64,000 nt of DNA from Sesamum alatum (GCA_034509735.1 JACGWO010000008.1:10675864-10739863), one strand, 5' to 3'; counted from the first letter of the stretch, positions 33,241 through 46,163 are shown. The notes: a model not told the origin generated them from the sequence alone. Numbers and translations are program-made.

Positions 33241-34370
33241 TGATAAGGGGGAATATCCTCCCTTATCAATTATCACCCCCACCCACTGAAGTACGAAACC
33301 TTTCCTACGCTGGTCACTTTACTTCGAAAAAGCTCCTCGAACTAAGAAGTACAAAGTGCCTTCCTTGGATCTACTGTAAAGCCCGAGGCCTCCCCTACGA
33401 TGACCCTGCACCTCTTCATACGAGGCATCTCCCTCGTAGACCTCACACCATTCAATAATGAGGGTGTCCTCGGAACCATTCGACCTAAGAGATATCCTCA
33501 TAACAATCTCACCCGAAAGTAAGGGATGTGTAATCTACGAGGAAATCCAACTCCATATCTTGGAGAGCCTACAAGGGAATCCAATAGCAAACCTTCGAAA
33601 ATCTACAAGGGAATCACACGTTAAGTCTGGTAAAAATATCTAATGCCCGTTATTGGGAAATCTACAACCAAATCTGGTGTGTAGAGATTCACCCCCTTAC
33701 CAAAAACCAAGATCAAAGGGCTAGAACAGGACCTGTGCCTCATAAAAAAATTACTAAAATAACCTTTAGATAGCCCTATAAATATCCCCTAACTTTTCCG
33801 TTGAAGGACAAGATTTTTTTGAAAAAAAAAAAAAAAAGAAAACAGAATACCAATCTTACCCAAATTGATAAGGGAAGAAATATTAAATAAAACCGGAATT
33901 AGAAGTTCTATAAATACACGTAAAAATGTAAGTTTCTAACAAACATTCCACAAGAGCTCATTTGCTCGAGCTTTGAAATTAGACAACCAAAACTATATGA
34001 GTGAGTTCCCTTTTTAATACGAGTCCTCTCTCTAAATAAAGACATACGGGCTTCCCCCTTGAATGAAAGAAATACGAGCTCCCACTTCAAGAAAGAGGAG
34101 GCTCGCAAAAGAGGATCGAACCTCTCATCTCACCCCCTCCCCCTTTCTTACAAGTAGAGTAAAAGAGTATGAGGTCATTCATACGAGGTTGGCCAAAGCA
34201 AACTAAAAGCCAAATATGAGAAAGATTTCTTAAAAGATATTCCCACGAGTCTCCTCCTAAATATATCCTATAAATAGGCAACCAACCAAGGATGAAAAAG
34301 GGCAAAAAGAAAAAAAAAAAAAAAAAACTCAATCATCTCTTTCACTTGAGTAGTTCGAAAATCTGCCACA
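33241..34370 (+). mobile_element. 5' LTR of a gypsy-type retrotransposon, ~1.13 kb
   Basis: Runs from TGATAAGGGGG to CTGCCACA, immediately before a primer-binding site. TATA-like CTATAAATAGG near 34,270 fits the LTR promoter, and an A-run near 34,305-34,327 follows. Short internal repeats such as ATACGAG and CTACAAGGGAATC occur. The 5' boundary is chosen from the TG dinucleotide and is approximate; no 3' LTR partner was seen. Confidence 0.65.
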
Positions 34371-34374
34371 TCAA

Positions 34375-35120
34375 ATTGGCGCCGTCTGTGAGAACTTTGG
34401 ATTTTTCTCTTGAGTACGATAAATCTTGCTAACGACCCAAATTCATTCTTTTATTACTTAGCTGCAAGAAGAGGAAAGAGGCTACTGCACCATCATTGTA
34501 AACTGCGGTTGCAAAATCTAAATTGTTTGGTTCGATTTCTCAATTGCTGCCATTTTGCTGCCGGGAATATTCTTTGGCATGTCTTTGACCATGCACACCA
34601 CCAACTAGACCATTGTTAGCCGATGTATACACTGTTTCCGTGCGTGTCCTTGTTCGACACCCCATGCAGCGACACTCGTCCGTCGACCGTCAGTTATGCT
34701 TCTAGATCTACTTTTACTTTTTGCTCCGTTTGTTGCCGTCCTTATGACCCACGTGACGGACCACCACCATTCGACTCCTCTCCCCACGGCAATCATTTTG
34801 AGCCGTCACCCATCCATTTTGGTCAATGCTCCAGCGATAGACAACCCCTCCTCGTGAGCGAACTACCGATTGTCGTCTCTCCGTTGTCCTTACGACCCAC
34901 AACAGCAACACCATCATCTATGCCGGCACCACCTTCATCAGAATCGACAAACTCATCCACAAACACAAAATAATTACAGTAGCATAACAGAGGGAGAGAA
35001 AAGAAAAAGAATGGAGAAGAAGGTTTTCTCGTCCCGACTTGGGAGGAGTGAACCTCTAAATACATTTGAGGTAATATTCTCTCTCCGTCTTTATATATAT
35101 TATATATGCTCGAGTACCTT
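34375..35120 (+). mobile_element. Primer-binding site and leader of the LTR element
   Basis: ATTGGCGCCGTCTGTGAGAA at 34,374-34,393 is the tRNA primer-binding region seen in many plant Ty3/gypsy elements. Downstream sequence to about 35,000 is GC-richer than its surroundings, with several overlapping short ORFs and no recognisable gag motif. The element appears cut off by the CACTA terminus at 35,125. Confidence 0.6.
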
Positions 35121-35124
35121 AGCT

Positions 35125-36126
35125 CACTACAAAAAAATACGATAATTGAAATAGACGTAGGCACGGTTTTTTTTTTTTTCTTTTTCATTTGGAATGGGCA
35201 AAAGCTCATTGGATGACCCTGGACCGACTTTTGAAGCGGTCATGGAACGGTACACCATCCGTTGTAACTCGGCGGTGTTCCTAATATTTAGGAACGATTA
35301 CAATTGGACCGTTCCTATTTTAGAACTGTTTTTGATGCACAAGCTGAAAATCGTTCCTGATTAGCTTTGTGTCTATGAATATATAATTTGTGTATTTGGA
35401 ACACTCAGTTAATATTTATAACGGTCACATGTTATGTGATTGACATAATTTGGAACGGTCGTTGCAACTCTGTTTGCTTCAAACTTAATATATGGGAGAT
35501 GCATTTTTGCGCTGATTCTGGAATACACATTGGAATAATTTATTTTTTAATCTGGGTGATAGATTGTGGAACTGTATGTGGAACTCTACTTGAACCTGAA
35601 TTTGTACTGAACGTAGGAACGACTCTGATCTTTACTTGGAATACACAGTTGACACGATATAGGAAACTCTAATTGGAACGCAAACGATGATATATAGTCA
35701 TTGCATTTTGGCTAAATTTAGGAACGGTTAGTCCATTTTTTGGAATGGTCAGTTGGTACAATTGTAGGAACAGTGAGCATATTTGTCCGATCCATGTTTG
35801 GAACGGTGAGCCCGATATGTTTAGCACTTCGTGACCGAGCAAATGACCGTTTCTAAATTATTTATTAATTAAAATTCTTTTAATTTATATAATAATTATT
35901 ATTTATATAAATAAAATAATATAATTATTTTTGTATAATTTGGTTAAATAATGAAACACGTAGATGATGTTATTCAAAATATGCATAATTACAAAGAAAA
36001 ATATATTAACAAGAATATTATCCAATTTAATTACGAATATTTAAAAAATTATCCTAAATCTACACCTCATCCCCCTTGTCACGGTCCATGTGGGCATTGT
36101 CTGGAGCACAAGGGGTCTATCGGAGG
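35125..36126 (-). mobile_element. CACTA element terminus and subterminal repeats
   Basis: CACTACAAAAAAATACG starts at 35,125. GGAACGGT/GGAACGG words recur densely in both orientations from 35,240 to 35,830 (for example GGAACGGTCGTTGC, GGAACGGTTAGTCC, GGAACGGTGAGCCC), the subterminal repeat pattern of CACTA elements. The neighbouring Transposase_24-like exon points toward this end, so it would be the element's 3' end. Confidence 0.7.
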
Positions 36127-36480
36127 CTATGGTGGGCCGACAAAAGAGTTGTTGGCCTGCATGGACTTCATCATAGCTATCATGTCACCATCCTCATCTC
36201 GACCTGGACCATGCAATCCTACATGTGCGACGGTGGTGGCTCGGCGGCGGTGGTGATGGCGATGTATAGGTCTGACTAAGGTCATGGCCTCAGAACCAAG
36301 ATTGAATACCCGACCCTTGTTTTTGCCCCCGACTGCTGTCAGCCACAGATCTTGCTCGGTCATCGCCACCGAGCCCTCTGATTTGGCTGGGATATCCTAG
36401 GGATCGGACGTGGCCTGAGGCTAGTGATCCTCCAGCAGCTTCTGGAACGTCTCTTGCAAAACAAAGCAAATTGTTGTTAT
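36127..36480 (-). pseudogene. Plant transposase (Ptta/En/Spm, Transposase_24-like) C-terminal exon remnant
   Basis: The minus-strand reading contains AMTEQDLWLTAVGGKNKGRV and FNLGSEAMTLV. This resembles the V/AVGG-x-KKGRVYGLGS motif near the C-terminus of the Ptta/En/Spm plant transposase family. Upstream in frame is ETFQKLLEDH followed by a stop. It then reads DMIAMMKSMQANNSF to a stop at the left. The N-terminal part may be the fragments at 40,830-41,600, separated by the MULE. Decayed by in-frame stops. Confidence 0.6.
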
Positions 36481-37184
36481 TATTGTCAAAAATTAAAGGA
36501 AAAAAAAATGAGAAAATTACAATTTTGGTACCATTATATAGGGCATGTTGCAACTTTAGTACCAAACTTTCAAAAATAGCTTGAACATGTACCATAATTT
36601 AACCTCAGCTTGCAAATATCGTACCTCCATTAAAAATTTAACGGAATGGCCACGTGCAAGGCCTGTTAATTTGGCGGGCCAAAAACAACCTTTATCTCTT
36701 TTGGATGAAAATGGGGGGTCGCAACCTTATTTTTAAGCTATTTTCAACCTATTTTCACCATTTTTTCTCCATATTTTTGTTGTTTTATGTTGTATTATTT
36801 GTTTTCTATTTAATGTTTGATTTTGTGTCATTTATTTTCTGTGTAATTGTCAGTTTAATGTAATTTTTTTTTGCCTGTTTGAAAACAATTAGTAAGAAAC
36901 AATAAATAAAAAATTCAAATTTCTGCATTGCCAAAAAATATATCATCTGCATGCCATAAAATACATAAAAAAATTGTTTGTCAATACATCAAAAACTTAT
37001 GGAAGTGTTTGCACTTTGTCAATACATCATCAAAAGATATTTCTAATGTGTTGTTGCACTAAACCATCCAAAAATAGACAAAAGAATTATCTCGGAATGT
37101 TCTTCTCCACTTTCTCCAACCATTATGCTATGGAATCACATCCTGTTCAAACACATGGAAAACAGGAAAATGAATAAACATATT

Positions 37185-37372
37185 ATGAAACAGAAAAATA
37201 TTGAAATAGAAAAACTTAAAAAAAAAGTGAAACAGAAAATTAGAAACAAAAACAGAAAAGCTGAAACAGAAAAATGAAACAAAAAAATTGAAACAAAAAC
37301 AGAAAAACTGAAATAGAAATAAAAACAGAAAAACTAAAACAGAAAAATAGAAACAAAAACAGAAACCTGAGG
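37185..37372 (-). repeat. Purine minisatellite, GAAACAGAAAAA-type units
   Basis: About 180 bp of imperfect units GAAACAGAAAAACT / GAAACAAAAACAGA on the plus strand, almost free of C and T. It lies between the MULE transposase remnant and its left end. Confidence 0.85.
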
Positions 37373-37609
37373 CATTTGGAGGTTTTGTAATTTTGATCCT
37401 CTTGTTCCTGCTTTGAGTTTTATCCTTGCCTGATTCAAACAATTAAAATGATTGAAGCGAAACAAAAAAAAAAAAAAAAAAAAAGAAAGAAAGAAAGGAA
37501 TGCTTGTGATAGAATCAAATGAAACAATTCACTTACAGTTAACATCAGTTGCGAATGAGTAGTTTGGACACCTTGATCATGTTAAGTGTCTTGCCCTTGC
37601 ATTGGAATA

Positions 37610-40190
37610 TCATTTGCTTGAGTCATTTCCTCTTGTGGTTGTGTCTGCCTGGTTTCTTCGTGGGGGGGGAAATCCTTCTGCAAATTTTCTCCATTCACAC
37701 CCTTTCTTGTTATGCTCTTCTCCACTACAAAAATGACAATGTACTTTCCATCTTTGCTTATTTAGCTTAATTGACCCTTTCTTTTCCTTGTTTCTTTTCT
37801 TCTTTTCTTTAGGGTCTTCATCTGCAGATGGCTTCCTTGTCTTCTTTGGCCTTCCTCTTTTTCTCCCAAAATTTGGAGGCCGTGGTGGAATATATCCAGT
37901 CTTTTCCCACAATCTACGGCTATTCATTGGCATCATGGCTAGCTCATACACTTTGTAGTAAGTTTCACATGGTAGCTTGAGTGCACAAAGTCGTGATCAA
38001 GCATTTGAGCACATATAGCACTCATCCCATGCTTACATGGGATTCCACACAATGCCCATTTTCTACATGAACATGTGTGTTATCTCAAATCAACAGTTTG
38101 CCTAGATCAAAATGAAAATGATTATGAAACTGTTTATGAAAATGAATTGAAATTGAAATTGAAACTGAACATGATCATCGTAGTTGGATCCATCATAACA
38201 TGATATCTCATAATTCCAATCATTTGACTTGATTGGAATACAATCTGCGGCTCTTTTCATATTTTTCTCAACAATCTTCTTAATTTTTGGACAGATGTTT
38301 TTGTCCCTCCACTTTTTTGATGCTCTGTCCCTATTCTGCTGTATTCTTATCATCAAATACTCTCGTATCCACTCTAACATGGTCAGTATTGGTTTTTTTC
38401 TTGCATCCAGTATACTGCTATTAAAAGATTCACACAAGTTGTTTAACAAGATGTCACATTTTGGGAATGGGTTAAAGTGTGACCTTGACCACTGTGTTGT
38501 AGGTTTTTCGATGAGCCATTCTAATCATTTCACATCCAATTCCCAATTTCAGCCATACACTGATCAAATTCTTACACTGTGGTTGCTGTTGCTGTAGCCC
38601 ACAAGGCTTTTTTATATGCCAAGCCTTTTCACCCTGCCATCTTCATATTCCCATGAAGGTGTCTAATACAAAATCTGTTGTCAGCACATAGGAATACGTT
38701 TTCAATAACAGGCCACAAGCCTTTTTGCTTATCTGATATGAATGTGTAAACATCATTCCTTGCAATCATCAAATCTTCTTTTAAAAGTGTCAGAAACCAC
38801 TCCCATGAATGTTTGGTTTCATTACCCACTACTGCATAGGCTATAGGGAATAGGCAATTGTTGGGATCAATCCCTACTGCAATGAGTAAAGTTCACCCAT
38901 ATGGACCCTTCAAATGGCATCCATCAACCCCTATTATGGGCCTGCACCCAGATAGCTAACCCTGTTTCAATGCACTAAAACACACATACAATCTGTCAAA
39001 CTTTTTGTTTACATCTGATTCATCATTCAAGACCATTATCGCTGTGCTCCCCGGATTCTTCCGCCGAAGTTCATGTGCGTAATCCCACATTTTTGCATAT
39101 TGTTCATCATAGGTACCTTCGGTTTCTTTTAGAGCACTTCTTTTAGCCCTGTATGCCTGAAATGGGGACACATGACACCTTATCTCTCTAATTGCTTCAT
39201 TTCTGAACCCTTTCACATTCTTCTTTTGATCAGCCCGAAAAGCATCGATGTACTTGTCTTTTAGCCACCTAGATTTTACATTTTTCACATTATACACCCT
39301 TGCACATTCATGATTCGGATTGTACTCCCTAATCTGAAAAGCTACCTCATTCTTTACCTTCAATGCATTGCAGTGCCAGTTACATCCCTCTTGCCCACAT
39401 TTTGCATAAATTCTTCTTTTGTCATTACTTGTGATTTTCAAGTTTCTGCTCGTTTTAACTGCAAGTGAATGGACGCTTCCCTAAATTCCTTTTTGGTGCT
39501 AAACATCATTCCAATTTCAAAAGTCGGATTAAATCTAACACTAGGATGGAAAATAGGATAACTTGGCTCCAGTACATTCTCCCCATCTGACCCTTTATCA
39601 CTATGAAAATCATCTCCACTACATTCTACATCAGATTCACTTGAAGATGATGTGGAATTATTATTATTATCTGGTATTGTGTCTTCATTATGACCTCCCC
39701 ATTCCACTTCTTTATCTATGTTTTTCTCAAACATAACGTCATCTTCATCATCATCATAGTCTGTCTGCACATTATATTCACTATCAATTAAATTATGAGT
39801 CCCTTTTATTGTTTTCATTCACAATCATTAATTCTTTGCCCTTTCCCTCATAAGTTGATACATTATGTTCATTATCTTGCAGTGGATTGGACACAGATTC
39901 ATCAGAGTATAAGTACAATGACACATCCCTCTCATGTCCATTAAACAATTGAAACAGTTCGGTTTCCAACAACAAGAGTCTAAACTTCTTCAAAAAGTCA
40001 ATCCTCTAAATTTTTTTAACCCCGACATATCCCAATTCCTCACATAACTTATTTAAAACATCCAAAGACACAGTGTCCAAGTTAGCAAAATCAAATATAC
40101 TAACTGTGCCCCCTCTATAATGTGCATTGGGCATGTGAACAAAAGTTCCAGCATAAAAAATTCTAAATGTTGCAAATTGTTTATGCTCAC
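37610..40190 (-). pseudogene. MuDR/MULE transposase, frame-broken
   Basis: Reading leftward: 40,190-40,000 gives AGTFVHMPNAHYRGGTVSIF, the N-terminal PB1-like domain. An acidic linker follows at 39,818-39,480. Next is the MuDR DNA-binding-like region (39,441-38,956: RIYAKCGQEGCNWHCNALKV, RWLKDKYIDAFR), then the MULE catalytic domain: CRPIIGVDGCHLKGPYG near 38,940-38,890, KHSWEWFLTLLKEDL, YTFISDKQKGL, NLCESFNSSILDARKKPI. Near 38,080-38,000 is a SWIM zinc finger (HTCSCRKWALCGIPCKHGM), then a basic region GRKRGRPKKTRK and a CCHC knuckle CHFCSGEEHNKKGC. Damage: TGA replaces a conserved Gly after GPYG, TAG replaces the codon after VDLR, and there are several frame changes. In the family it excises and inserts Mutator elements. 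Confidence 0.85.
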
Positions 40191-40829
40191 CTGGACAACA
40201 AAAAAAAAATATTCAGAATTTAGACCACTTGAATAGATTAATAAAAACGCAATACACAAAATAATGAGTCAAAATTGGGACAAAAGACAGTATGTATGTG
40301 TAAAGCAAACTTCAGCACATCCTGCAAATATCACAAAAGCAAATTGGGACCTCAAACAGTATTTATGTGTAAAGAACAACAAAAATAGCAAAGAAAACAT
40401 CAATTGCTGTTTTTGTAGCCCAAATCACATACAACAACAACACAACCAACACCACCACCACCAACAACCCAAACCTCCATTATAAACTACTAATTTATAC
40501 ATAAGTGCTTACTGAAAATAAGAAATTTGAACACTAACCATAGTCCATTTTTCAGGCATCATTGAGGCGTCTTGGACAAAGCATTTTCACACAAATTCCT
40601 CTCTAATAGCACGTGCAAGAGCAGGATGATTTAAGACACAATTTTTCTTTGATGATTCAGAATTATTTGGTGAAGATTTGGAGTAATTTTTGAAGATTGG
40701 GGGTTAGGGCTTTCAGTCGTGCAAAGAGAGTGAGAGGAAGGATTTGTGGTTAATTACTATTTTACTTGCTGTAATTTCATTTTTACCCCCACCCCATGTG
40801 CCTTTCACGTGATTTTGATCGGTCATGTA

Positions 40830-41600
40830 AATTTTTTGTTACAGCTGGAGCTATCGCGAAACCTTGTTCGCCAACCACAACGGCTTCACCAAAGACTTAA
40901 TGGTGAGAGTGAAGCGCTTGCGGATGAACTTCCCCGCAAACATGTGGAACACGGGGAACATGGACTCATCGTCACAGCCCCACCAGCACGTCATCTGCAA
41001 AAGAAAGAAATGGTTAAAATATGTAATAAAAAAACTTCAATTTATACCATTAAATAGAAATCAAAATAAATTACTTTCAAATTCTCGAACTAGAAATGCT
41101 GGTGCTCTTGCGACACCTGGCGCAAATATCCCCAAGGGTGGGGATAATGTCCTCAAACCACCGCTTACATGCGCTTGTGTATCTTGCACTCAACCCTAAA
41201 ATTACATATTAATTATTGATTATGAAAAAAAATCCAAATAAATAACAAAAATGTTTAAAAAAATTGTACCTGGCGTTGACGAGGATGATATACCGGCTTG
41301 CGTATGGTGGGGGGACTGGTGGTGCAGGTGGGGGTGGTGCAACCCATGGACAGGCTGAATTTGCCGCCGGTGCGGGAGTAGATGGTGCGGCCTCCTCTTC
41401 GGCCGGTACAGGAGTAGACAGATCTACCTCCTGAACCGTCGTCAGTATGACCGCTCAGCCGACGGTGGTGGTGGGGGTGGTTGGAATGCTGCTTCCCCAA
41501 CCTGAGAAGCAGCACCTGCTGGTGGTGGAATCAACGGCCACGGTCACGACAACGAGTACATCCACCTCCTCAAGGAAGCAAATCTCTATTAGACATGATC
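40830..41600 (-). pseudogene. Possible N-terminal exons of the plant Ptta/En/Spm transposase, decayed
   Basis: Minus-strand reading of 41,590-41,270 gives a Pro/Ala-rich acidic arm (TPVPAEEEAAPSTPAP, WVAPPPPAPPVPPPY) ending SRYIILVNAR. The segment 41,200-41,080 gives HYPHPWGYLRQVSQEH, similar to the P-x-W-x-x-V-P-x-E pattern of that family, with stops either side. The segment 41,000-40,850 gives FAGKFIRKRFTLTIKSL. A further GC-rich, GGTGGTGG patch at 42,835-42,900 may be an upstream exon. Homology is weak and frames change, so this is tentative. Confidence 0.4.
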
Positions 41601-41629
41601 TACAATTTTTTCGTAAAATATTAGTTTTA

Positions 41630-42790
41630 TGAATTTTACAAAAAATGTAATTATCAATTATGTAATAAATATCAATTTATTTTTTTAATAATAATAATTT
41701 TTTCAAATTTCATAATTACTCTAATAGTTATCTAAATTTTTTGAATAATTATCTAATTTTTTTAATAATTGTGTAATTAATGTAATCCTCGAAATTTTTC
41801 CTAAAATGTAAATCAATCCCAAAATTCTTTCCGAAATGTATACTAAATCCCAAAATTGTATACTAAGTCCCAAACTTAATCTAATAAATGCTAGATTATT
41901 CAAATTTTCTCTACAATGTATACTAAATCCCTAAAATTACACTAAATCCTTATAGTATTTATAAATATGATTATATATTATAATATTTAGTACCTATAAT
42001 TTCCTATATCCTTACACTATATTATATGTAATTTCACATAAACTCCATAAAAATTCAACAAAATTTTAGAAAATTAACAGAAAATTTTCACATAAAAATT
42101 CCAGAAAATTTACAAAAAAAAAGAAAAAAAAATTTGCAAATTTTTTTCAGAAATTCAAAAAAAAAAAAATGTTAAAGATTGCAGATTTTTAGAAACTTCA
42201 AAAAATCCTAAAAAATCCTAGGAAAATTGAAACAATTTTCAGAAAATTCTTCAACCTTACAAAAAATCCTATAAATATACAAAAAAGTTCCAAATAATTT
42301 TCAAAATTTTTAAAAATTTACCAAAAGATTATGAAAAGAATTAGATAATTTTGAAAAAAATATTTTAAAAATAACAGAAAATTTCCTTAAAATAACAGAA
42401 AAATAAAAAATTTTCAGAAAATTATAACATATTTAAAAAAAATCACATAATATTTTAAAAATTACTAAATTTTTGTAAAAAACACAAAGTTTTTTTAATA
42501 ATCACAAAATTATTTTAAAAATAACAAAAAATATGTTGAAAATAACAGAAATTTTGAGAAATTTCCAAAAAATTACCAAAATTGCATACATAATTCATAT
42601 AGCCCCAATACTTTCAGAAATTACAACAAGTCCTAGGAATATTGCATACATAATATTAACATAAAATTATCAACAAATGCCAAAATTGCAACAATTTCAG
42701 AAATTGCAATACTAATTTCAACAACTTCAACAAATCAACAACAATTTTTTCAAACAATATACACCAATACCGCATTAATTTTCAGAAATT
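41630..42790. repeat. A/T-rich degenerate repeat zone
   Basis: Over 1.1 kb with almost no G. Loose repeats of TTTTCAGAAAATT, ACAAAAAATCC and ATAACAGAAAATT recur. No coding sequence. It could be an expanded intron of the neighbouring transposase remnant or spontaneous low-complexity DNA. Confidence 0.6.
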
Positions 42791-42909
42791 GCAACAATAT
42801 GAAAAAAAAAAATTAATAGAAGAAAAGAACACCTACTTGAGTGGTGGTGGCGGCGTACGGTGGTGGTGTGGATGGCGGAAAACGATGGTGGCGACTGGGG
42901 ACTTAACAA

Positions 42910-43865
42910 ATTTATTCAAATTAATTATAAATTTGACATCAATAATGATTTATAAGCTCCATAATGCTATTTTATCTAAACACGCCGTAACCTTATTTTT
43001 TTAAAATAAGATTAACATCTTATAAACTCTAAAAACATCTAATAATATATATGGACTTATAAAATCTTTTAAATAAATTAGCCAAACACCCTCTAAATTT
43101 TATATTAGTTGATGGGTACTGGAGTCCAGCAACATCATAAAATATCGAGGGACCTTCACGAAAATTTAAAGATTGAGGGAAGACTAACTTGCAATGAGGG
43201 GTTAGCACTCTGATACTTAAGTCAGTAATGTCTTACTGAATAAAATAAATGAAAAACTTGAATATATGTGAGAATAATGGTGAAATATGATTGTGAAGTG
43301 ATAAATTCGTGTGTGATAAGCTTGAAAGAGCTGAAAAATAGAGAGAAAGTGAGTGAGAGTGTAATTGTAGAGTAGAGAAAAATATTACTTGACAAATGAT
43401 TGCACAAAAAGTCATTTTATTGGTGCTCGTGGAGCCATATTCGGATGGTTGCTGCTAAGTGCCATATACCATTAGAGAGTTACAAAAGTCATTTTTCTTC
43501 TCCAAAAACCACATAGATTTGGATAAGAATTGACCAAGATAAGACTATTTTACTAAGTCTTGCCATGTCTGCCACCTTTTTCGGGTATCAGTTACTTGCT
43601 GACTAGAACTTGAATTCCAGCTGGGTTTTTAGAAATTTGTTGGAGATAGTTTAATATGATATATCACTGTGTGTTAGCTACATGTATGATATAGAATTCT
43701 TATTGTACGATGACTAGGTTTTGTTGTATTGAGCTTTTTTCTTAAGCCTGTCAGGTTAGTAAACAGAATATAACCCTATAGGCTAGAGTCCTTGCTCCTT
43801 AGGCCAGATGGGCTCGGCTTGCTGGACTGTTTGATCGAGGGTCCACCTCCTTGCTCTTAACCTTA
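42910..43865. other. Intergenic, no gene recognised
   Basis: AT-rich to 43,100. The rest is ordinary composition (GAGTGAGAGTG near 43,350, AGCCTGTCAGGTT near 43,745) without a supported gene. Confidence 0.4.
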
Positions 43866-43867
43866 TA

Positions 43868-44070
43868 AATAAATAATTGGGGCATCATTATTAATGAACC
43901 AAATTAAGTTAAAAAGGCATTTTTAACCATCTATTCTAAAGATCTTTAGGTGTTCTCTCCAAAACTTATAAAGTGAATAATTGGGGCATCATTATTAATG
44001 AAACAAATTAAGTTAAAAAGACATTTTTAACCATCTATTCTAAAGACCTTTAGGTGTTCTCTCCAAATTT
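43868..44070. repeat. Two-copy tandem duplication, 104-bp period
   Basis: AATAATTGGGGCATCATTAT starts at 43,872 and again at 43,976. The following sequence, including TTTAGGTGTTCTCTCCAAA, is nearly identical in both copies. Confidence 0.93.
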
Positions 44071-46160
44071 TGGTCAGTCGTTTTCTTTTATCTTTTTTTC
44101 TTCTTAATATTAACTTATCATTTTCTTTTGTATTTTTGTTTATCTTCTGAACTTTCAAATCTTTTGTCTTATTCTATTACATATCTTTCTCTTCTTTCAA
44201 TAATTTTCTTTTGGTTTGATATTAGATTTGGTATCTTAAGTTTTCGTTTAGAATTATTTTAATTTCTCAGGTTACTTTTTTACTTTAACATTCATAAATT
44301 TAAGTTTTGTTTCAAATTAATTTTTCTAATCATTTTTTAACGAAAATATGACCGAATTTTGACCTTTTTTTAAAGAAAAATTTTCAATTTAAGTTGTTTT
44401 TTTTTTTCATTACTTTAATTCCTTAAAATTATAACATTATCAAATAAGTCATTTTTTCTCAAACGAGAAAATAACTTAAAATAGATTATATATATAATTC
44501 ACCAGATAATCTAGTTATCCTACCTGTTAATTCCTAATAAACATTGTTAAGAATTAATTTTATTAGACTTATTTCTAATGCCTAAGATTAAAATTTACTA
44601 ATTTAAAATCTTTTATAATATTTTCAGATTATATAAGATTTATAAAATTTATTAATAATTTTATGGTTTTGTAACTTGTAAAAGTGAAAAAAAGAAAAGA
44701 AAAAGACTATCTTATTCTGAGTTGAGGAATATGTTATTAATATATTCATAAATATTCAAAGTTCTTATTATTCACACAAGAAATTAAGGGCTAGACTTAG
44801 ACAAAAACAAAAGTTTAAAAATGCTAAAGTGAAAACTAAATTTGAGGATTTAAAAAAAATTGTAAACTAAAATATAAAGATCAAATGTAGCATTTATCCT
44901 TTTTGTTTTTTCCAACATTTTTTATTCTTTAATTAAACTACATATTGTTGAAAAATAGCAATTAAGTTTTAAAATTTTAATTAATTATAAAACAATAATA
45001 AGATATCAAGCATACCCCCGACGGGGCGAATTGAAGGGAGACGGGCTCATGCTGTTGATTCTAGCATTCGCTGAAAATGGCTGCTAAAACAAACTTTTAG
45101 ACAGCAGGACTAATATTGTGTTCTCTCATCAAAATCTTCAAGAACTTGCATTTAAAGGCTTACATACTGATTTGAACAAGAAACAACTGTACAAAGTTAC
45201 TGATAATAGTCTTAATAGCAAAGGTCCACCTTCCACCACTCGAATTCAAGTCCAGAGAAACAAAAAGTCGGTCAGACAGGCGCGCTAACGATCATGTCTC
45301 CAGCTTGTGTTGCAACCTACAAGCTTACCTTCTGCTCGAAGCATAGAAAGATCTGCACGTTACCAGCCAAGTAAATTCCCAACTTCAACGATTGAGGGGT
45401 CCCCATACATCACGGTTCCATTGATCTCCCAACTATAGCTCTACCAGGATCTGCTGGCATAACCATCACCGTTTGAATTTGACAGAAGAATCGAGTGAGC
45501 TTTCCCCACTTATATTCTTTATCACCTTAGCTTGTTACCATCCTGCATCTAAATCGCAATCAGAATGTCACGTACAAATGAAATACTTCCTGTCATTCAA
45601 GTAAAAAGTATAAGCTGACCGTTAAAGATAAGCTCCAACCATATACACAATTGAAACTCCGAAAGGTTTACACAGTTTTATCCAGTGCATCAGAAAAAAA
45701 GGTTTACACTAACAAACTATAAACTACCGGGAGTATAACTATGCGTTGTTATTTAATAGAGACAAATACCAAAGAACAAGCCAATTGTTCTGTATTAGAC
45801 TTAACTAACACTCAAGGTTCATCAGGTTACCTGTTCTATCAGTTACCAGAAGACAGTGGGTATAGATCGAGGCAGAATATTTTCAAACAGAGACTTAAGA
45901 AGTATCAAACTTCATTTTTCTTATTCCTGAGTTTCACATCCTTCATGTCGTCTCATGCAAAGTCAACATCAAATTAAACTGATTCAGATAACACAAAAAC
46001 ATTGTCTATTTCATCAGGAAACACTCAGAAACTTCATGGTAAATACTAAATAGCATAAATTATAATTAGATGCAAATGCACTATCGCAGTTGACAAAACG
46101 TCAAAGTATGCCCGATTTGGGAGGAAATAACGTGTCGCAAGTAGCTTAAAAACTTCTCTT
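44071..46160. other. No gene recognised; part may be F-box gene 3' region
   Basis: The segment 44,071-45,000 is pyrimidine- and A/T-rich. The segment 45,000-46,160 has gene-like composition without a long ORF. Downstream of the minus-strand F-box gene, it could be a spliced 3' UTR, but no splice pair could be proved. Confidence 0.35.
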
Positions 46161-46163
46161 TTC

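Larger units (their letters stand above)
36500..40750 (-). mobile_element. Mutator-like element (MULE), ends uncertain
   Basis: Contains the MuDR transposase remnant at 37,610-40,190. The left side begins near 36,513 with AAAATTACAATTTTGGTACC and a long GTACC-containing sequence resembling a MULE terminal repeat. No inverted partner was found on the right, so the right end (about 40,750) is a guess and no target duplication is claimed. Confidence 0.5.

Noticed and set aside
34410..35145. Several overlapping 60-130-aa ORFs on both strands
   Set aside because: No gag or other domain is visible; this is the leader of an LTR element with higher GC content.
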